A stretch of DNA of 64,000 nucleotides. It comes from Acorus gramineus. Lineage: Eukaryota > Streptophyta > Magnoliopsida > Acorales > Acoraceae. Shown piece after piece: positions 48,544 to 60,490 of this stretch. The notes under the pieces are model-generated. The model worked only from the letters and a program-made list of their open reading frames with translations, had not been told where the DNA came from and did not search any database. Position numbers and translations under genes: made by a program. Location: assembly GCA_030737835.1 (NCBI GenBank), contig CM060855.1, positions 15,629,438 through 15,693,437 on the forward strand, in the 5' to 3' direction. Each line of letters opens with the position of its first letter. Within the stretch, counting starts at the first letter, position 1.

Positions 48544-51500
48544 TTAGCATTGTCGAGGATATAGTTTCCCAGTTTTGTCATCTAGAAGGAGCCCAGTGAA
48601 TTCCTCTTTAAAGGTGTTGGGATATTGGTGAGTCACCCCTACTTCCGATTGAGCAGATGCGAGGTAGTCCGCTGCGGCATTTCCTTCTCGAAAGACATGG
48701 GAGGATTTCCAGCTTTCCACGTTGGAGAGGAGAACCTTCAGCTGTCGAAGAATCCGTAAAGCTGTCCAAGGAAAATTGCCTCTGCCATTAGCCCATGCAA
48801 GAGCAGTGGTGGAGTCAGACTCACTCCAAATCTTAGTTGCTCCATGACTGACACAAAGTTGGATCCCCTCCACAATCCCTACCAATTCCAAAATATTTAT
48901 GGAATTTGCTCTGGTTCTGGCCGAGAGAGCTGTGATACAGTCCCCCTGTGAATTCCGAATGAGTGCACCAAAACCATATCTGTCTTCAGACACCGAACCA
49001 TCCGAATTGGCTTTGATCCAACCAGTAGGAGGGGGATGCCATTTGACAAGAATAGTAGAATTTAATTTGGGAGTAAATTTCACTCGAAAGACTGATTCCA
49101 TCTTTGAAGCAAGAGGGGAGAGGCAGTCCGGGAAAGAGTGATTTTTAAACCTGTAAGACATCGCCTCCAATGTTCTTTGAACTAACAATTGTTTGTGTAC
49201 TTGGGATCCACGAAACAATCTTGCGTTTCTCTCCAGCCAAATGTTCCATATCACTTGGACAAGCAGGAAATGCAAGACCTTCTTCTCAGAATCCGAGTGA
49301 CCTTGCTTCGGGAGCTACTCAAGTAGTTCCGGAATGGAGTTGTGCCTAGTCCTGAGAATTCCCAAGCTCTTACAAATGGCGGACCATACATGCGCCGAGT
49401 ATGAACAACGTATGAAGAGGTGGGAGTGAGACTCTTGATTTGATGAGCATAGGCAACATCGATTTTCCCTGACTAATCCCTGATGGAGGAGCCTGTCCAA
49501 AGTGGGGAGCCGGTTCAGAGCCCCTTGCCAGGCCAAAAGACTGAATCTTGGGGGTTGCGCAGAGTGCCAAAGCTCTTTGCACCAAGGAGGGGGATTGCGC
49601 TGCTCCCTTAGGAAGTTAGCGGCAGAGGTGGGTGTAACAGCTCCTTTTTTGTTCACAGACTAAATGATGATGTCTTCACCTGAACCACCTGCTTCAAACT
49701 GAGAGATCTCTTCCCACAAAGACGCAAAGTCTGCAGGCCATCTTGACGGTTTCACCCATCTCCCATCCCGGAGAAAATGACTTACCATTATAGTTTCAGG
49801 GGGACCACAGAAGATTGGGCCTACACCATTCATGAGCTCCCGAAGACCCTTACCTTGGATCCATGGGTCATCCCATACATTAATTTGCTTGCCTTCAAAA
49901 ATGATATATTGAACCTTTGGGAGAATCCATGTTCTAGATTTGAGAATGTGCTTCCATGCCCAGGAATTAGACAGCTTTGCAGTGACAGTCCATATGGAGC
50001 TGGTTTTCAAATATCTTCTTCGAATCCAGGTTGCCCATAGAGAGCAATGCTGAGATGCTACTTCCCAGAACCTGGAATCCATACAAGCTTCATTCCAATT
50101 ACACAGTTTCCTGATCCCCAGGCCCCCTTCGCCAAGAGGGGCACAGATTGAGTCCCAACTCACTGGGTGCGCTTTTTTTGTGCCATCGGAACTGTCCCAA
50201 AGAAAAGATCTAAAATGTTTTTCAATCAGTTTGATAGTTCTTCTAGGAAGCACAAAAGCGGAAGTCCAGTAGAGACTAAAACTAGAAAGGACCGATTTAA
50301 GGAGTTCCAGACGACCTGCTTTGGTGAGTAATAATGCAGACCAGGATTGGAGCTTTTTCCTAATCTTGTCAAGAAGAGGTGCACACATATTATGAGACAA
50401 AGCTCCACCAAAGAGAGGTAGGCCTAGATAACGAACCGGAAGAATGGAGACCGAGATACCGATCGCTTGAGAGAACTCTTCCAGATTAGCAGATACGAAA
50501 AGTTGACTCTTGGAGGGATTGAGATACAGTCCTGAGATGTCTGAAAATCTGACTAGGAGGTCCTTCAGGGCTGTAGCCGAGGAGATGGTGGCATCCAAGA
50601 AGATCATGAGATCATCAGCAAAGCATAAATGAGAGATGTTCAGGTCAGAGTTAATGAATTTCCCTAGCCTTCCACTGCTCACTTCGGATTCAATCATGGA
50701 AGAAAGAGCCTGCATGGCTATAACAAAAAGAAGGGGAGACAGCGGATCTCCTTGACGAAGACCACACTTGGCTGTAAAGAAACCATGTGGACTGCCGTTG
50801 ACCAGAACTGAGTATGAAGCTGTTCTAACACACTGCATGACCCAACGGATCCAAAGAGAAGGAAAGTTCATCCCCACTAGAGTATTCTCCAGAAAGTCCC
50901 AACAAACGCTATCAAAAGCCTTGCGAAGATCCATTTTGATACAGGCCCTCCCCGCGGATGAAGGCAGAGATAAATAGCGAGATAGTTCGTGAGCCAAAAG
51001 AATGCTATGGGTGATCTTCCAACCTTTGATAAATGCTGATTGGTTGAGAGCTATCAGCTTGGGGAGAACCAGTTGAAGCCTTGAAGCCAGGATTTTGGTG
51101 ATGGTTTTGTATACAACATTGCACAACGAGATAGGTCTGAAAAATTCAAAGGATATTGCATTTGAAGTTTTGGAGATGAGAGCTATGAAAGAGTGATTCA
51201 CCTGCTTTAGAAGATACCCGGATTTAAAGAATGAGGAGATGCCTGCCGTGAATTCAGCACCTAGAATCGGCCAGAAGTGATGAAAAAAACCAGGTGGAAA
51301 GCCATCCGGTCCAGGACTGCTAAGAGCTTTGAGAGAGTAAAGCGCATTTTTTATTTCAGTGGGGGATATAGGGGCCAATAGAACCTGTTGATCATCAGAC
51401 GAGAGGCCAACAGAAGCTGGAATGGACGGAACTGCAATTGGATCTTCTCGGTCCACCGCTCCTTCTATGATGTCGTGCGGCCTCGAGGAGAGAGAACCAT

Positions 51501-52595
51501 CAGGAGTTTGAACCATTCGTATGGAATTCTTTGCAATTCTGGCTTTAGCCTTGATTTTTGCCGATGGAAGGACTCTTCCATTTGTAATTGATCTAAGTAC
51601 TTCGTTTTTGCTTCTTTTTCTGCTGCCAGCAGGGCTGGGTTGCGGGGATCATCCATGACTGCTTGTTGGGCCTCTTTTAGTTTTGCCTTTCTGACCTCCA
51701 GAGATCTATTGATTGGTCCAAAGACGGTATTGTTCCAATGTTTTAGAATCATCTTGAGGTGCTGCAGTTTTTTTGCCAGAATAAACAGTGGAGATCCCTC
51801 AAAGGGAACACTCCAAGCATTTTCCACCACCCCCCAAAATTCCGGATGCAACTCCCACATTTTGAAATATTTAAAAGGTTTGGGTCCCATTGAGGACGAG
51901 GGAAGAACCGTCACCTTGAGAGGAGAGTGATCCGAGAGACCCGGGCTATCATAATGGACATAAGAATCAGGGAAAGAAGTCATCCAACTTGTATTGACAA
52001 GCACTCTATCCAGTCGACAGAGAATGCGGTCCACTTGATTATTAGACCATGAATAATGACAACCTGTGCTCTTGAGGTCTTGCAATGCACAGTCAGCTAT
52101 GCATTTGTTAAACTTAGCTAACCTTCTTGTGTGAGCTGGTTGTCCACCTTTTTTTTCCTGGCTGAATCTGACTTCATTAAAATCGCCACCAAGAATCCAT
52201 CGAGTGGATCCAATCTGTTGAGACAAGGAACGAAGGTCTTCCCATAGAACCTGCCTTTCTGATGAATCATTTGCTCCATAAATGACAGAGATGTAAAAGG
52301 GAGGTTGACCATCAGATGGAGAGGCCAGACAGTGGATGAATTGAGAAGAGTGCCGAATAAGAGAGAGATGGGTCTGATTGGGATTCCATAGGATCCATAT
52401 GCGCCCATTGGAGGAGGGATCAAGAACTTTATAGTGTGGAAGGACATTCCTCACTATTTTATTAGAAGACAAGGACTCCACCTTTGTTTCTACAAGGCAA
52501 ATGATGGGAGCCAGAGTATTAGCCAAAAATTTCTTTACATCTAGTTGTTTTTCCTTACTGTTGAGGCCACGTATATTCCAAAAAAGACAGTCCAT
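48544..52595 (-). pseudogene. LINE ORF2 (endonuclease, reverse transcriptase, RNase H), disrupted
   Basis: The start at MDCLFWNIRGLNSKEKQL marks an exonuclease/endonuclease/phosphatase domain with ICLVETK, GGDFNEVR and GLSDHSPL. The reverse transcriptase has SSPGPDGFP, GLRQGDPLSPLLF and the catalytic FADD box (HLCFADDLMIF). A zinc-binding RT-associated domain (LLAWQGALNRLPTLDRL, CCLCSS...HLFIRCSYS) and an RNase H (KANSDGSVSEDRYGFGAL, SESDSTTALAWA, REGNAAADYLA) follow. Three lesions are seen: a frame change between the endonuclease and RT frames near 51465-51570, probably with a small deletion, and in-frame amber stops at 49660-49662 and 49315-49317. All domains are otherwise readable, so inactivation looks fairly recent. 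About 1350 codons overall. Confidence 0.88.
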
Positions 52596-52630
52596 AAATT
52601 GTGGCAACAAAAAGGGGAAGGGGATTAAAC

Positions 52631-54133
52631 TTATCTGCACTCCCCGGAAGACTGGGTAGTTTTCCCTTTGGAGAGAGAGGCCTTGCGCTGAGGATAAGTG
52701 GCCACCAAAGCTCCGTCCTGTTTTTCCAGCATAGAGGGATCCTTCCCGGAAGATCCCTTTTGTCGTTTCTTCTTTTTTTGCTTGGGCAGAGAGGGCTCTC
52801 CCCCCTTGATAGGGAAGTCCTCCGGGCAAGGAAGAACAACCTCAATATTAATTGACCTTGTGGGTATGACCTGATCGATGGCTGCTCCTTGTTGATCTGG
52901 ATTGAGCACAGTTGAATCCACAGATCGAGAGTAACACCTAGGTGTCTTTCCAGGATTCTGAGTTGCTTCGACGTGTACTTTCTCCTTTGGAACAATATTG
53001 GACTTAGCCCGAACCTCAGATAGTGCCGCAGATGACAAATCCTGCTTAGTCTGGACTTCCTCTGGTTGGGCTGAACTGATCTTTGTAAGCTGGATGTGAG
53101 AGACTCCCTCCTGACACTCAGAAGGGGGATCTATTATCTCATCCTCTTTAGACTTCTTTTTGGAATTGACTTGCACAAATTCTTCTTCAGTTTGTATCTC
53201 CCTCAAGGTTGAAGGCTGAGAGAGAGAGGGAGTAGAAGAGGGGTGAGGTCGAGCTTTCTTTCCGCAAAGAGCACTATCATGTCCAAAGGTGTTACAATGA
53301 TCACAGGCTAAAGGCTTCCAGTCATAAGCAACCTTTACTCCCACTCTATCACCTTGTCTAATCTCTACAAAGACTTCTTCAGGAAATTCACATCCAGCTT
53401 CCACCTCTACACATACCCTTGCAAAGGAAGTTCGAGTTTTGTGAGCAGTTGGCGAGTCCATGTATAGTGGGGTACCGATCAAGCTAGCAATTCTGCCTAA
53501 ACACTTCGAAGACCAGAAATGAAGCAGCAAATTTGGAAATTTAATCCACACCAGGATGGAGGACAGCCTCTCAAACTCCAGCTTGGTGTTTTTGTTCCAC
53601 CTCTGAATTACAAAAGGCCTATTATCCATAGACCAAGGACCCCCTTCAAGGACTTTGGTTAAATCTTCCTCCAAGGAAAAACGGATCATAAAGAAACCAT
53701 TGCCTTGCAGGGACAGTATGAAAGTCCCTTTGGGATTCCATAGTCTATTAAGGAATTGGAGGAAAGGAATATAAACTAGGTTCTTACCACAGACATAACC
53801 AACTAGGATGTGGCCCCAGGATTCTTCTGCTTCAGGTACCTCCTCTTCTTCTAAGATTGCAACTTTTTGGCCCCCATCAAGGTGAGGTGGGAAATAATCC
53901 ACCGCATTGGATGATTGCAAAGGCCTAGGAGACGAGGAAGTGAAAAAACTGGACCATAACTTAGTCTTTTCGGAGACCTCAGGAGGGGGTGCAGTAGGAC
54001 ATACTCCCTTTGATGAAGCCCCCATATGTGAGATGACCTGCTGCTTCGAAGACTCACCTTTCGAAAAAAGACCCTTTTGCAGGGAGACCGGCATGGCGGA
54101 GACCGGCCACCGGCGGAGGAAATCGCAGATCAA
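52631..54133 (-). CDS. LINE ORF1 protein (nucleic-acid binding)
   Basis: 500 aa without internal stops. Residues about 85-205 resemble the DUF4283 domain found in plant LINE ORF1 proteins (GFFMIRFSLEEDL, GPWSMDNRPFVIQRW). Near residues 265-290 lies the zinc-knuckle CDHCNTFGHDSALC after YDWKPLA. The C-terminal half is low-complexity, rich in K, E and S. By family knowledge it packages the element's RNA. It ends 35 bp before the start of ORF2, in a different frame. Confidence 0.85.
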   Translation of the reverse strand: MICDFLRRWPVSAMPVSLQKGLFSKGESSKQQVISHMGASSKGVCPTAPPPEVSEKTKLWSSFFTSSSPRPLQSSNAVDYFPPHLDGGQKVAILEEEEVPEAEESWGHILVGYVCGKNLVYIPFLQFLNRLWNPKGTFILSLQGNGFFMIRFSLEEDLTKVLEGGPWSMDNRPFVIQRWNKNTKLEFERLSSILVWIKFPNLLLHFWSSKCLGRIASLIGTPLYMDSPTAHKTRTSFARVCVEVEAGCEFPEEVFVEIRQGDRVGVKVAYDWKPLACDHCNTFGHDSALCGKKARPHPSSTPSLSQPSTLREIQTEEEFVQVNSKKKSKEDEIIDPPSECQEGVSHIQLTKISSAQPEEVQTKQDLSSAALSEVRAKSNIVPKEKVHVEATQNPGKTPRCYSRSVDSTVLNPDQQGAAIDQVIPTRSINIEVVLPCPEDFPIKGGEPSLPKQKKKKRQKGSSGKDPSMLEKQDGALVATYPQRKASLSKGKTTQSSGECR

Positions 54134-55839
54134 AAAAGGGGGAAAGTTTTGCCTAGGTCAGTTGAAGTTTGTATAGAGCTAACTCAGTTTCACATTGTTC
54201 TAATTTAATATAAATATATGTTGGTTATTCTCTAATTTCGTTCACTAATTTATCGATATATAATATTTTTTAAAAAAATTCTATATATTTGGGACAATCA
54301 TTAGACCTTTAAGAATAGTCAGTTTTGATAAAATTTAATTAACATGAGACACGCCTAAAGATGCAATGGGAGCATAAGCATTAGACACCACGATGAAGGA
54401 CGAAATCTGATTTACACAAAACACAAATTTTTGTCTTAAACTTGAGCTAATGTCTCATGTGTAAAACCAAAAGATGGCATAAACTATGTTCATCTTGTTT
54501 TAGTTGTACTTATCATATTTATAAAGTCTCAAAATAATGAAAGCTGCATTTTAAGTGGTCACCATGGTTCTTCCACCCTGTATTCATTTTATGACTGTGG
54601 GGCCTGATGGAAAAACACTTTAAGTTTTTTAATTTTGAAAAAATCACAACATAATTAAAATTAAGTAGAGTTAGGAAAATCTGACAAAAATATATGATGG
54701 ATCGAGATGTATAAAAGTGTTTTTTAAAAAATAGATTCTGTTCCACTCTGATACAATGGTCCACTGGAGTGGTGATCCACTCCGAAGACAGATGATCTGT
54801 GATCCTTCTCTATGTGCATTCATGAGAAGATTTTAACAAACACTTTATACATCTTTAGAATTTGAAGACCTCACTTTCTCTAGTTTTATTTTTTAGTGGG
54901 CTTGGACTGGTTTTTCCGTGTGAAAGCAACCAGAGAGAGGGAATGAACATGAGGCCATTGATTTTTGGTTTTTAAAAGTTGGGGGAATAATTGATTAATT
55001 AAAACTAATTTATTTTATAAGTAAAACAACATTTTGTTATCAAACAAATTAAATTTAACTTCTAAATTTGAAAGTGGTATTTTTGACAAATTATACAGTA
55101 AAAAGTTGTTTTACAGCTTATTTAAACAAACATTTATAGCTGTTTATTCTTTACTTTTCAACAGCTACAACAAACATATCAACAGCTTATTAGAAAAGTT
55201 ATAATCTATAATTTATAAGTTATAACCTATAATCTATAAATTTAAATTGTAACAAACACGATCTAAATTTTAACAGAACTAAAATTAAGTAGAGTTAGAA
55301 AAAACTGTAAAAAATGATAGGCATGCAAAAATGCTTTCCGAAAAACAGATTGCATTCCATTATGGTGCAATGGTCCGTTAAGGTGCACTCCAAATTCTAA
55401 AGTTTTTAGAAATAGACATACTTTATAAGTCTTTAGAACATGAGACCTATCTTTCTCTAATTTTATTTTTTTAATAGGCTCGGACTGGTTTTTCTGTGCG
55501 TGTGTGTGTGTATATGAAAGCAACCGGAGAGAGGGAATGAACACACATGAGGCCTCTGTTTTTTTGGGTTTTTAGAAGTCCTCTGTTTTTTTTGTTTTTA
55601 AAAGTTGGTGGAACAATTGATTAACCCGTACTGTTATCTCTCGTTCTCTATAAAGAAGCACAAGAGGTGCTAAAACACCCCAACAGTGAGACGGATTTCG
55701 ACCGTTAAAAACATTTCCAGATGCTTTGAAAACTGTTCTTCAAAATTTGATCTATTGATCTTTTTTCAGTCTTTCACAGTGATGAGAGGTTGCTCGCCAA
55801 TTTAACTAAATATCGGTTCATAGAAAAAATAAATGAAGA

Positions 55840-56062
55840 TGTGCACATAAAATTTTTTCATATCAATACATAGTCATGAGAATCTTATCAATACATATTT
55901 GATGGATGATACATGTTCATAAAAAAGTTAAAAATATTTCATTAATTAAAAAATTATTGATAGAATTCTTATTAATGTATTTTCATAGTTTTTTGTCGTT
56001 CATCCAAATACGTATTGATGATAATCACATCAGTATGTACTGATATGAAAATTTTCTAGTGC
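55840..56062. mobile_element. Palindromic MITE
   Basis: The left arm GCACATAAAATTTTTTCATATCAATACAT... pairs with the right arm ...ATGTACTGATATGAAAATTTTCTAGTGCC over most of about 220 bp, including the internal ATCAATACATATTTG / CAAATACGTATTGAT pair. No target duplication was confirmed. Absent from unit 1. Confidence 0.65.
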
Positions 56063-56304
56063 CCAAAACCCTTTTAAGAATACCAATTGCTAACAGATGA
56101 AATTTATTTAAAATCAAATTAACCAACAATGCTATAAACCACCAGCCACCAAACTTAACTATCACACTCATGTAATTAACATATAAGTAATCAATAAAAT
56201 CATTTTATTTAGATCTTTCAAAATAAAACAAAATAATTTCTAATAGGGCCTATTTTCCTTGGCTCAACTGCTATGTGCCAATTGTACATCGCAGATCATT
56301 TTTA

Positions 56305-56535
56305 GGTTCCGTTTGGAAATGGGTTTAGGCAATTTTTAGGTTAGCAAGAGACTGCATTTTTCAAACCTATTTTCAAACAGAAAAACCAGAGCAAGAAACT
56401 ATAAACATATTTCTGTGAAAAAATATAAAAAAACTGAGTTTTTCAGAAACCGTGGAGAGGGAACTTTTTATAAAATCAGTTTTAAATCCAACTTCTGTCT
56501 AAAATCAGTTTTGCAATCATGCAACCGAACGCAGT
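56305..56535. mobile_element. MITE-like element upstream of the RLP copy 2 3' end
   Basis: The ends TAGGTTCCGTTTGGAAATGG and, on the other strand, GACTGCGTTCGGTTGCATGA are similar short inverted repeats. Inside, TTTTCAAACCTATTTTC and CAGTTTTAAATCC-type segments show partial pairing. Texture resembles 34962-35195. Confidence 0.45.
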
Positions 56536-56853
56536 CTACCACGTCGTGACACATGTTCTTGATGAGTCACTATCTTCAACTGCTGATACCTCAGGTCATA
56601 TTAATTTTGAAATGATCTGCAGTCGACTGGGGCCCTTGTTCATTTCATTCTTTTTTGGTTTATTATATATCTTTATAAATATTTTTTAGTACTCCTATAG
56701 TCCTGTTAGCCAGACTGCCAAAATTATCAAAACTAAGTCGAAAATGACTTCATGACAGAATTTAAAACCAGTAGTATCTATGAAAAAAAAGCCAACTCTG
56801 AAATACTAGTACACAATAATATTTTTAGTTCTTCATAATCGATTTCAACAATA

Positions 56854-58568
56854 TCATTTACGAATACACTTTCTAATGCATCCTGCGAGGATTGAAATCC
56901 CGGTCCCACATGCATATATCAGATCATCTGCTGCTAAGAAAAGCTTGACCCTCCAGTTGTACTTGAACGCAAGCACAGCAATGACACCCCAGAATCCGAT
57001 TGCATGCGATGCTGCGATGAACGAGTAGTAGATCACCGGGCTATCGATGACCCTCTGCTTGTCGACCTCATCATTGGTGATGCGATGCGTTTCTGATGTT
57101 CCATTTGAGCAGCTCCTTCCCACAACTAGACCACATAAGTTTGGATTGCCTTCAAAATCGCTTGCATTGAATGTAGAGAACTGCCCGTTCGATGGAATAA
57201 TGCCTGATAGATTGTTATAGGCCACGCGAAATGTTGAAAGCGTGTTCAGCTGAGCTAGTTGAGGAGGAATTTCACTTGAGAGATGGTTGAAAGACAGGTC
57301 CAAACTCTCTAAACTCATCAGGTTTTGGAAGGATTCTGGAATCGATCCTGTTAGGTTGTTGTGTGACAAGTTCAACGAGTGGAGCGTTCTCAAATATCCC
57401 ATTTCCATAGGGATGGGACCAGACAACATATTCATAGATAGATCTATCTGTGTCATCAAGGAGAGGGGATCACCCATAAAATTATACAACCTCCCCTTGG
57501 TTATTAAATCAGTTGTAACTGTTATCGTAGTACCATTAGCCATCAAACTGTAGTAAACCAAGGAATCACTTGGAAGAGGACGAATCCAAGAGGTGATGTT
57601 GTTGAGACAACTGGGAATTATTCCTAAAAGACTGTTATTTGAAATATCTAAGATGTGAAGATTTTGCATATGACATAGTTGAGTTGGGATGGAACCTTTG
57701 AATTTGTTCTTGGATAAGAGAAGTGTTGTGATATTAGGAAGATCAAACAACCAGCTTGGAATAGCATCCGAGAGAAAATTGTTTCTAACATCTAAAAATA
57801 TTAGGCTTGAACAATTCAATAAGCTTCTTGATATGGACCCTGTGAGGTAATTATCATGGAGAATCAAGTATTGAATTTGTTGCACATTAGAATTTCCAGG
57901 AAACATGTCTCCTATAAAGTTATTTCTAGATAGGTCTAATATTCTTATCGACTTGTGGACAGCTAGAGAAGAAGGGATATTGCCCTTAAATGCATTTCCA
58001 GACAAGTTTAAGTAGTGTAAATTGGGAAACAAGATTGTTAGATTTTGGGGAAGGATTCCGGAAATGTGGCACTCAGATAAGTCGAGAAATTCGAGTGATA
58101 GACTTTTGTTATGGATAGGCCAGAGAAGAGGACGATGGAATGTGTTATATGATAAAATTAGCTCAGAAGTAACATTATTTATAAGTTCAAAGGGATTGCT
58201 CACTATGATCGAACTATTTGACAAGTCTAGTTTGGTCAATTTATATTGGGTGAATAAGAAGCTAGGGATCCTCCAACCACTACGTTTGTTGAGTACACAA
58301 CTATTTAAGACCAACCAATATAATTGAAATGATGGAACCCAAGATGGAGATTCAGTTTCCACTTCTAGTTGATAGTTATTTTGGAGATTAACGACTGACA
58401 AGTTGGAGAGGTTGCCAAACAAGGAAAATGAGAACATACCATCTAGGTGATTGTCAGATAGATCTAATATTTCAAGAGAATATAGATTCATTAGACATGT
58501 ATCGATGTTTCCCTCGATCAAATTTTTCGCGAGGCTTATAAGTTGTAAATTTTGTATCCGACAAAGAC
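56854..58568 (-). pseudogene. RLP copy 2: intact 3' exon of a decayed receptor-like protein gene
   Basis: The large 3' exon is open from its AG acceptor (58569-58571) to the stop at 56854, about 570 codons. It has LRRs, the TKGRLYNFMGDPLSLMTQID segment, the NPNLCG cap, a membrane helix (SPVIYYSFIAASHAIGFWGV) and a short basic tail ending CIRKCIRK. It is the paralogue of 32203-33911. The N-terminal part is not intact: the exon-2 counterpart (60385-60490) has a stop and a frame change, a foreign LRR-like relic lies at 58760-58925, and no signal-peptide exon is in the window because a Copia element begins about 60.9 kb. A 226-bp stretch (57296-57521) is identical to 32645-32870. It may be a pseudogene, or a shortened protein may use an internal start. 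Confidence 0.75.
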
Positions 58569-58759
58569 CTGCATCGTAGAGAGAGAAGTGCGATGAATAC
58601 TGTTATGAAAAATAAAATAAAAATCAACTCGAGGAGACTTTTTTATTTCTTAATAAATAATCATTAAATTAGATAGATCATATAGTATCACAATAGTATT
58701 TTTTTTTTAATAACATAACTTGTGCTCACTACTCAAAATTATTGAGACAATAGAACTTC

Positions 58760-58925
58760 TCCAAAAGAGAGATTGCATTTGTTGTTAGATAAGTTGTGTT
58801 CACCACTCAAAATATTGAGGCTAATAGAATATGATGTACCTTTTATAAAAGTTGACATGGATGCTAGGTTGGAAACCCATGGAATTTCCATGAGTTCATT
58901 AGGACTAAGATCTAACTATAGATGT
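58760..58925 (-). pseudogene. LRR exon relic upstream of RLP copy 2 3' exon
   Basis: Read on the minus strand it gives LDLSPNELMEIPWVSNLASM, which fits the LRR pattern with a following IPxWVSNL turn, then LNILSGEHNLSNNKCNL before stops. No counterpart was seen at this place in unit 1. It could be an exon gained from another RLP or an ancestral exon lost from unit 1. Confidence 0.45.
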
Positions 58926-59034
58926 ATAGTTTATCTACTTAGAACAATAACGAACACATACATACATAGCAATTTCTTAACATGCTGTTAAGCTAATATT
59001 TTAGTAGAATAGAGCTCTATTAGAGGGCTTAAAC

Positions 59035-59590
59035 AAAGTCCCTCCAAAAGGATTCATACAACCCCCTTAAATTTGACTGAAATCCATATAACCCCCTGTC
59101 TTTTCTTAAAATCCATATAACCCCTTGAAAACACCTAATAAATCCAAATAACCCTCTAAATAAAATTTTCGTTAATAAATGATAAATATTTTGTGAATAT
59201 TTCGTTTGGTTAACCTTCACTGAAGACACAATATTCTAAAAAACCACTACAATGTGTTAAAAATACGAAAAATCCTATGAGAATGATGATTTTACCATCT
59301 ATGGATATATTATAAAGCCTTATCCGGAGGGGTAAAATTGTCATTTATAGAAGATTTTTCGCATTTTTAACACATTGTAAGGTTTTTTTGGTATACAATA
59401 TTTTCTATCAGGGTTAAAAAAACATAATATTCACAAAATATTTATCATTTGTAAATGTAAATTTTATTTAGGGGGTTATTTAGATTTAGTAAGTGTTTTC
59501 AGGGGTTATATAGATTTTAAGAAAAGTTAGGGGTTTATATGGATTTCAGCCAATTTATAGGGGGTCGTATGGATTTTTTCCAAAATAAAA
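59035..59590. mobile_element. Long palindromic MITE
   Basis: The left arm (CAAAGTCCCTCCAAAAGGATTC..., AATCCATATAACCCC repeated) pairs with the right arm (...GGGGTTATATAGATTTTAAG, GGGGGTCGTATGGATTTTTTCC) over about 200 bp per side. The centre, AAAAATACGAAAAATCCTATGAGAATG / TCATTTATAGAAGATTTTTCGCATTTTT, also pairs. Absent from the matching site of unit 1. A shorter relative is at 35595-35830. Confidence 0.8.
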
Positions 59591-60139
59591 AACGCCCGGA
59601 ATTATAAAATGATGATGATCGCATTTGTGATCCATCAAGTTGCGCCCCTAGAGGCTCCACAGAGATTAATCAGAATGCAGTAGGATAATTTTTTTGGGCA
59701 TTGTTACACACAATGTTTATTTACAATATCATATATATTTTCAACAGGGCATATGTTTCTTTAGATGAAGCATATAATTTTGCATTTTTATAGGTGAGTC
59801 CATTGAATTAATTGGAATATATATACAGTTTTACGAATATACATCCTTAATTATAAGAATATTGACTTTCAAAAAAATTAAAACACGTGGGATTATCCTA
59901 ACATTATACATACTTATATCAATAATTTCAAATCCAATGATTGCCAAAAGAAAAAAATTAACTTCATCTTCAAAAGCTAACACTTGATCTTTGCATGACA
60001 TAATAATCATCATAAGCTAACGCTTAATCTTTACATGACATAATAGTCATCATAAGAGATTATTTTCTTTTTATGACCTACAACATGAAAGAATTACCTT
60101 GTAAAACTGTCTCACAAATTCCCTAAGAAAGTTAGACAA

Positions 60140-60260
60140 TTGTTCCCTTTAAGGTAAATGGAAGTTAATGATGTCAAGTTGTGAATATGACATATTCAAG
60201 TGATCAGATCATTTGGATCTCTTTACACGTGGACCAAGCATTGCTGCTTGTTAAGAAAAG
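60140..60260 (-). pseudogene. Counterpart of the possible LRR relic at 36709-36912
   Basis: On the minus strand CCAAATGATCTG and TTGACATCATTAACTTCC align with the unit 1 relic, but stop codons interrupt the frame. Its position, below the exon-2 counterpart, differs from the order in unit 1, so unit 2 has been internally rearranged. Confidence 0.35.
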
Positions 60261-60384
60261 AACAAATTTTGTCACTTCATAAAGTTTGATGTAGATTTCT
60301 AATCTCTTGTAAAAAAAAACTATTCAAATTTAACTGAAACTAATTGATGCACTAATATTTAGTTTAATAGAGTATGACAACTAT

Positions 60385-60490
60385 GAATTGTAAGAATGTG
60401 ATATTTGAAACCCATGTGGATCGACCTTCTTGATGTGATTTTCACTAAGATCCAAAAGTTATTGATTTTGCATACCCCAAAAGCCTTTAA
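60385..60490 (-). pseudogene. Decayed exon 2 of RLP copy 2
   Basis: On the minus strand it aligns with exon 2 of copy 1 (35414-35277). It starts GCTTTTGGGGTATGCAAAATC, and the LRR core reads LLDLSENHIKKVDP, but a TAA stop precedes it and the frame is lost after VDP. The donor side is not recognisable. Confidence 0.7.

Larger units (their letters stand above)
48386..54190 (-). mobile_element. Nearly full-length LINE (non-LTR retrotransposon)
   Basis: Inserted in unit 2 in antisense orientation. The poly(A) tail appears as the T-run at 48386-48399. The direct repeat cacattg (48379-48385 and 54191-54197) is the target duplication. Order from the 5' end: short leader, ORF1 (54133-52631), then ORF2 (52595-48544) with endonuclease, reverse transcriptase, zinc-binding and RNase H domains. 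The total of 5.8 kb is full-length for plant L1-type elements with an RNase H. The matching unit 1 sequence, near 25300-25310, is uninterrupted. Confidence 0.9.
54198..56853. other. Unit 2 intergenic DNA with duplications and MITEs, no gene
   Basis: 54198-54600 continues the unit backbone (matching 25310-25530 and 27650-27860). A block at about 54655-54990 recurs at 55275-55625, sharing TTAAAATTAAGTAGAGTTAG, GACTGGTTTTTC and AAGCAACC-GAGAGAGGGAATGAAC; the second copy has a (GT)n run near 55500. Between them a TTATAATCTATAATTTATAA-rich MITE-like block lies at about 55000-55265. 56690-56853 is the 3' flank of the RLP, matching 32020-32202. Confidence 0.6.

Noticed and set aside
49777-52855. Plus-strand frames across the LINE
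   Set aside because: Antisense to the endonuclease and reverse transcriptase domains, no independent motif.
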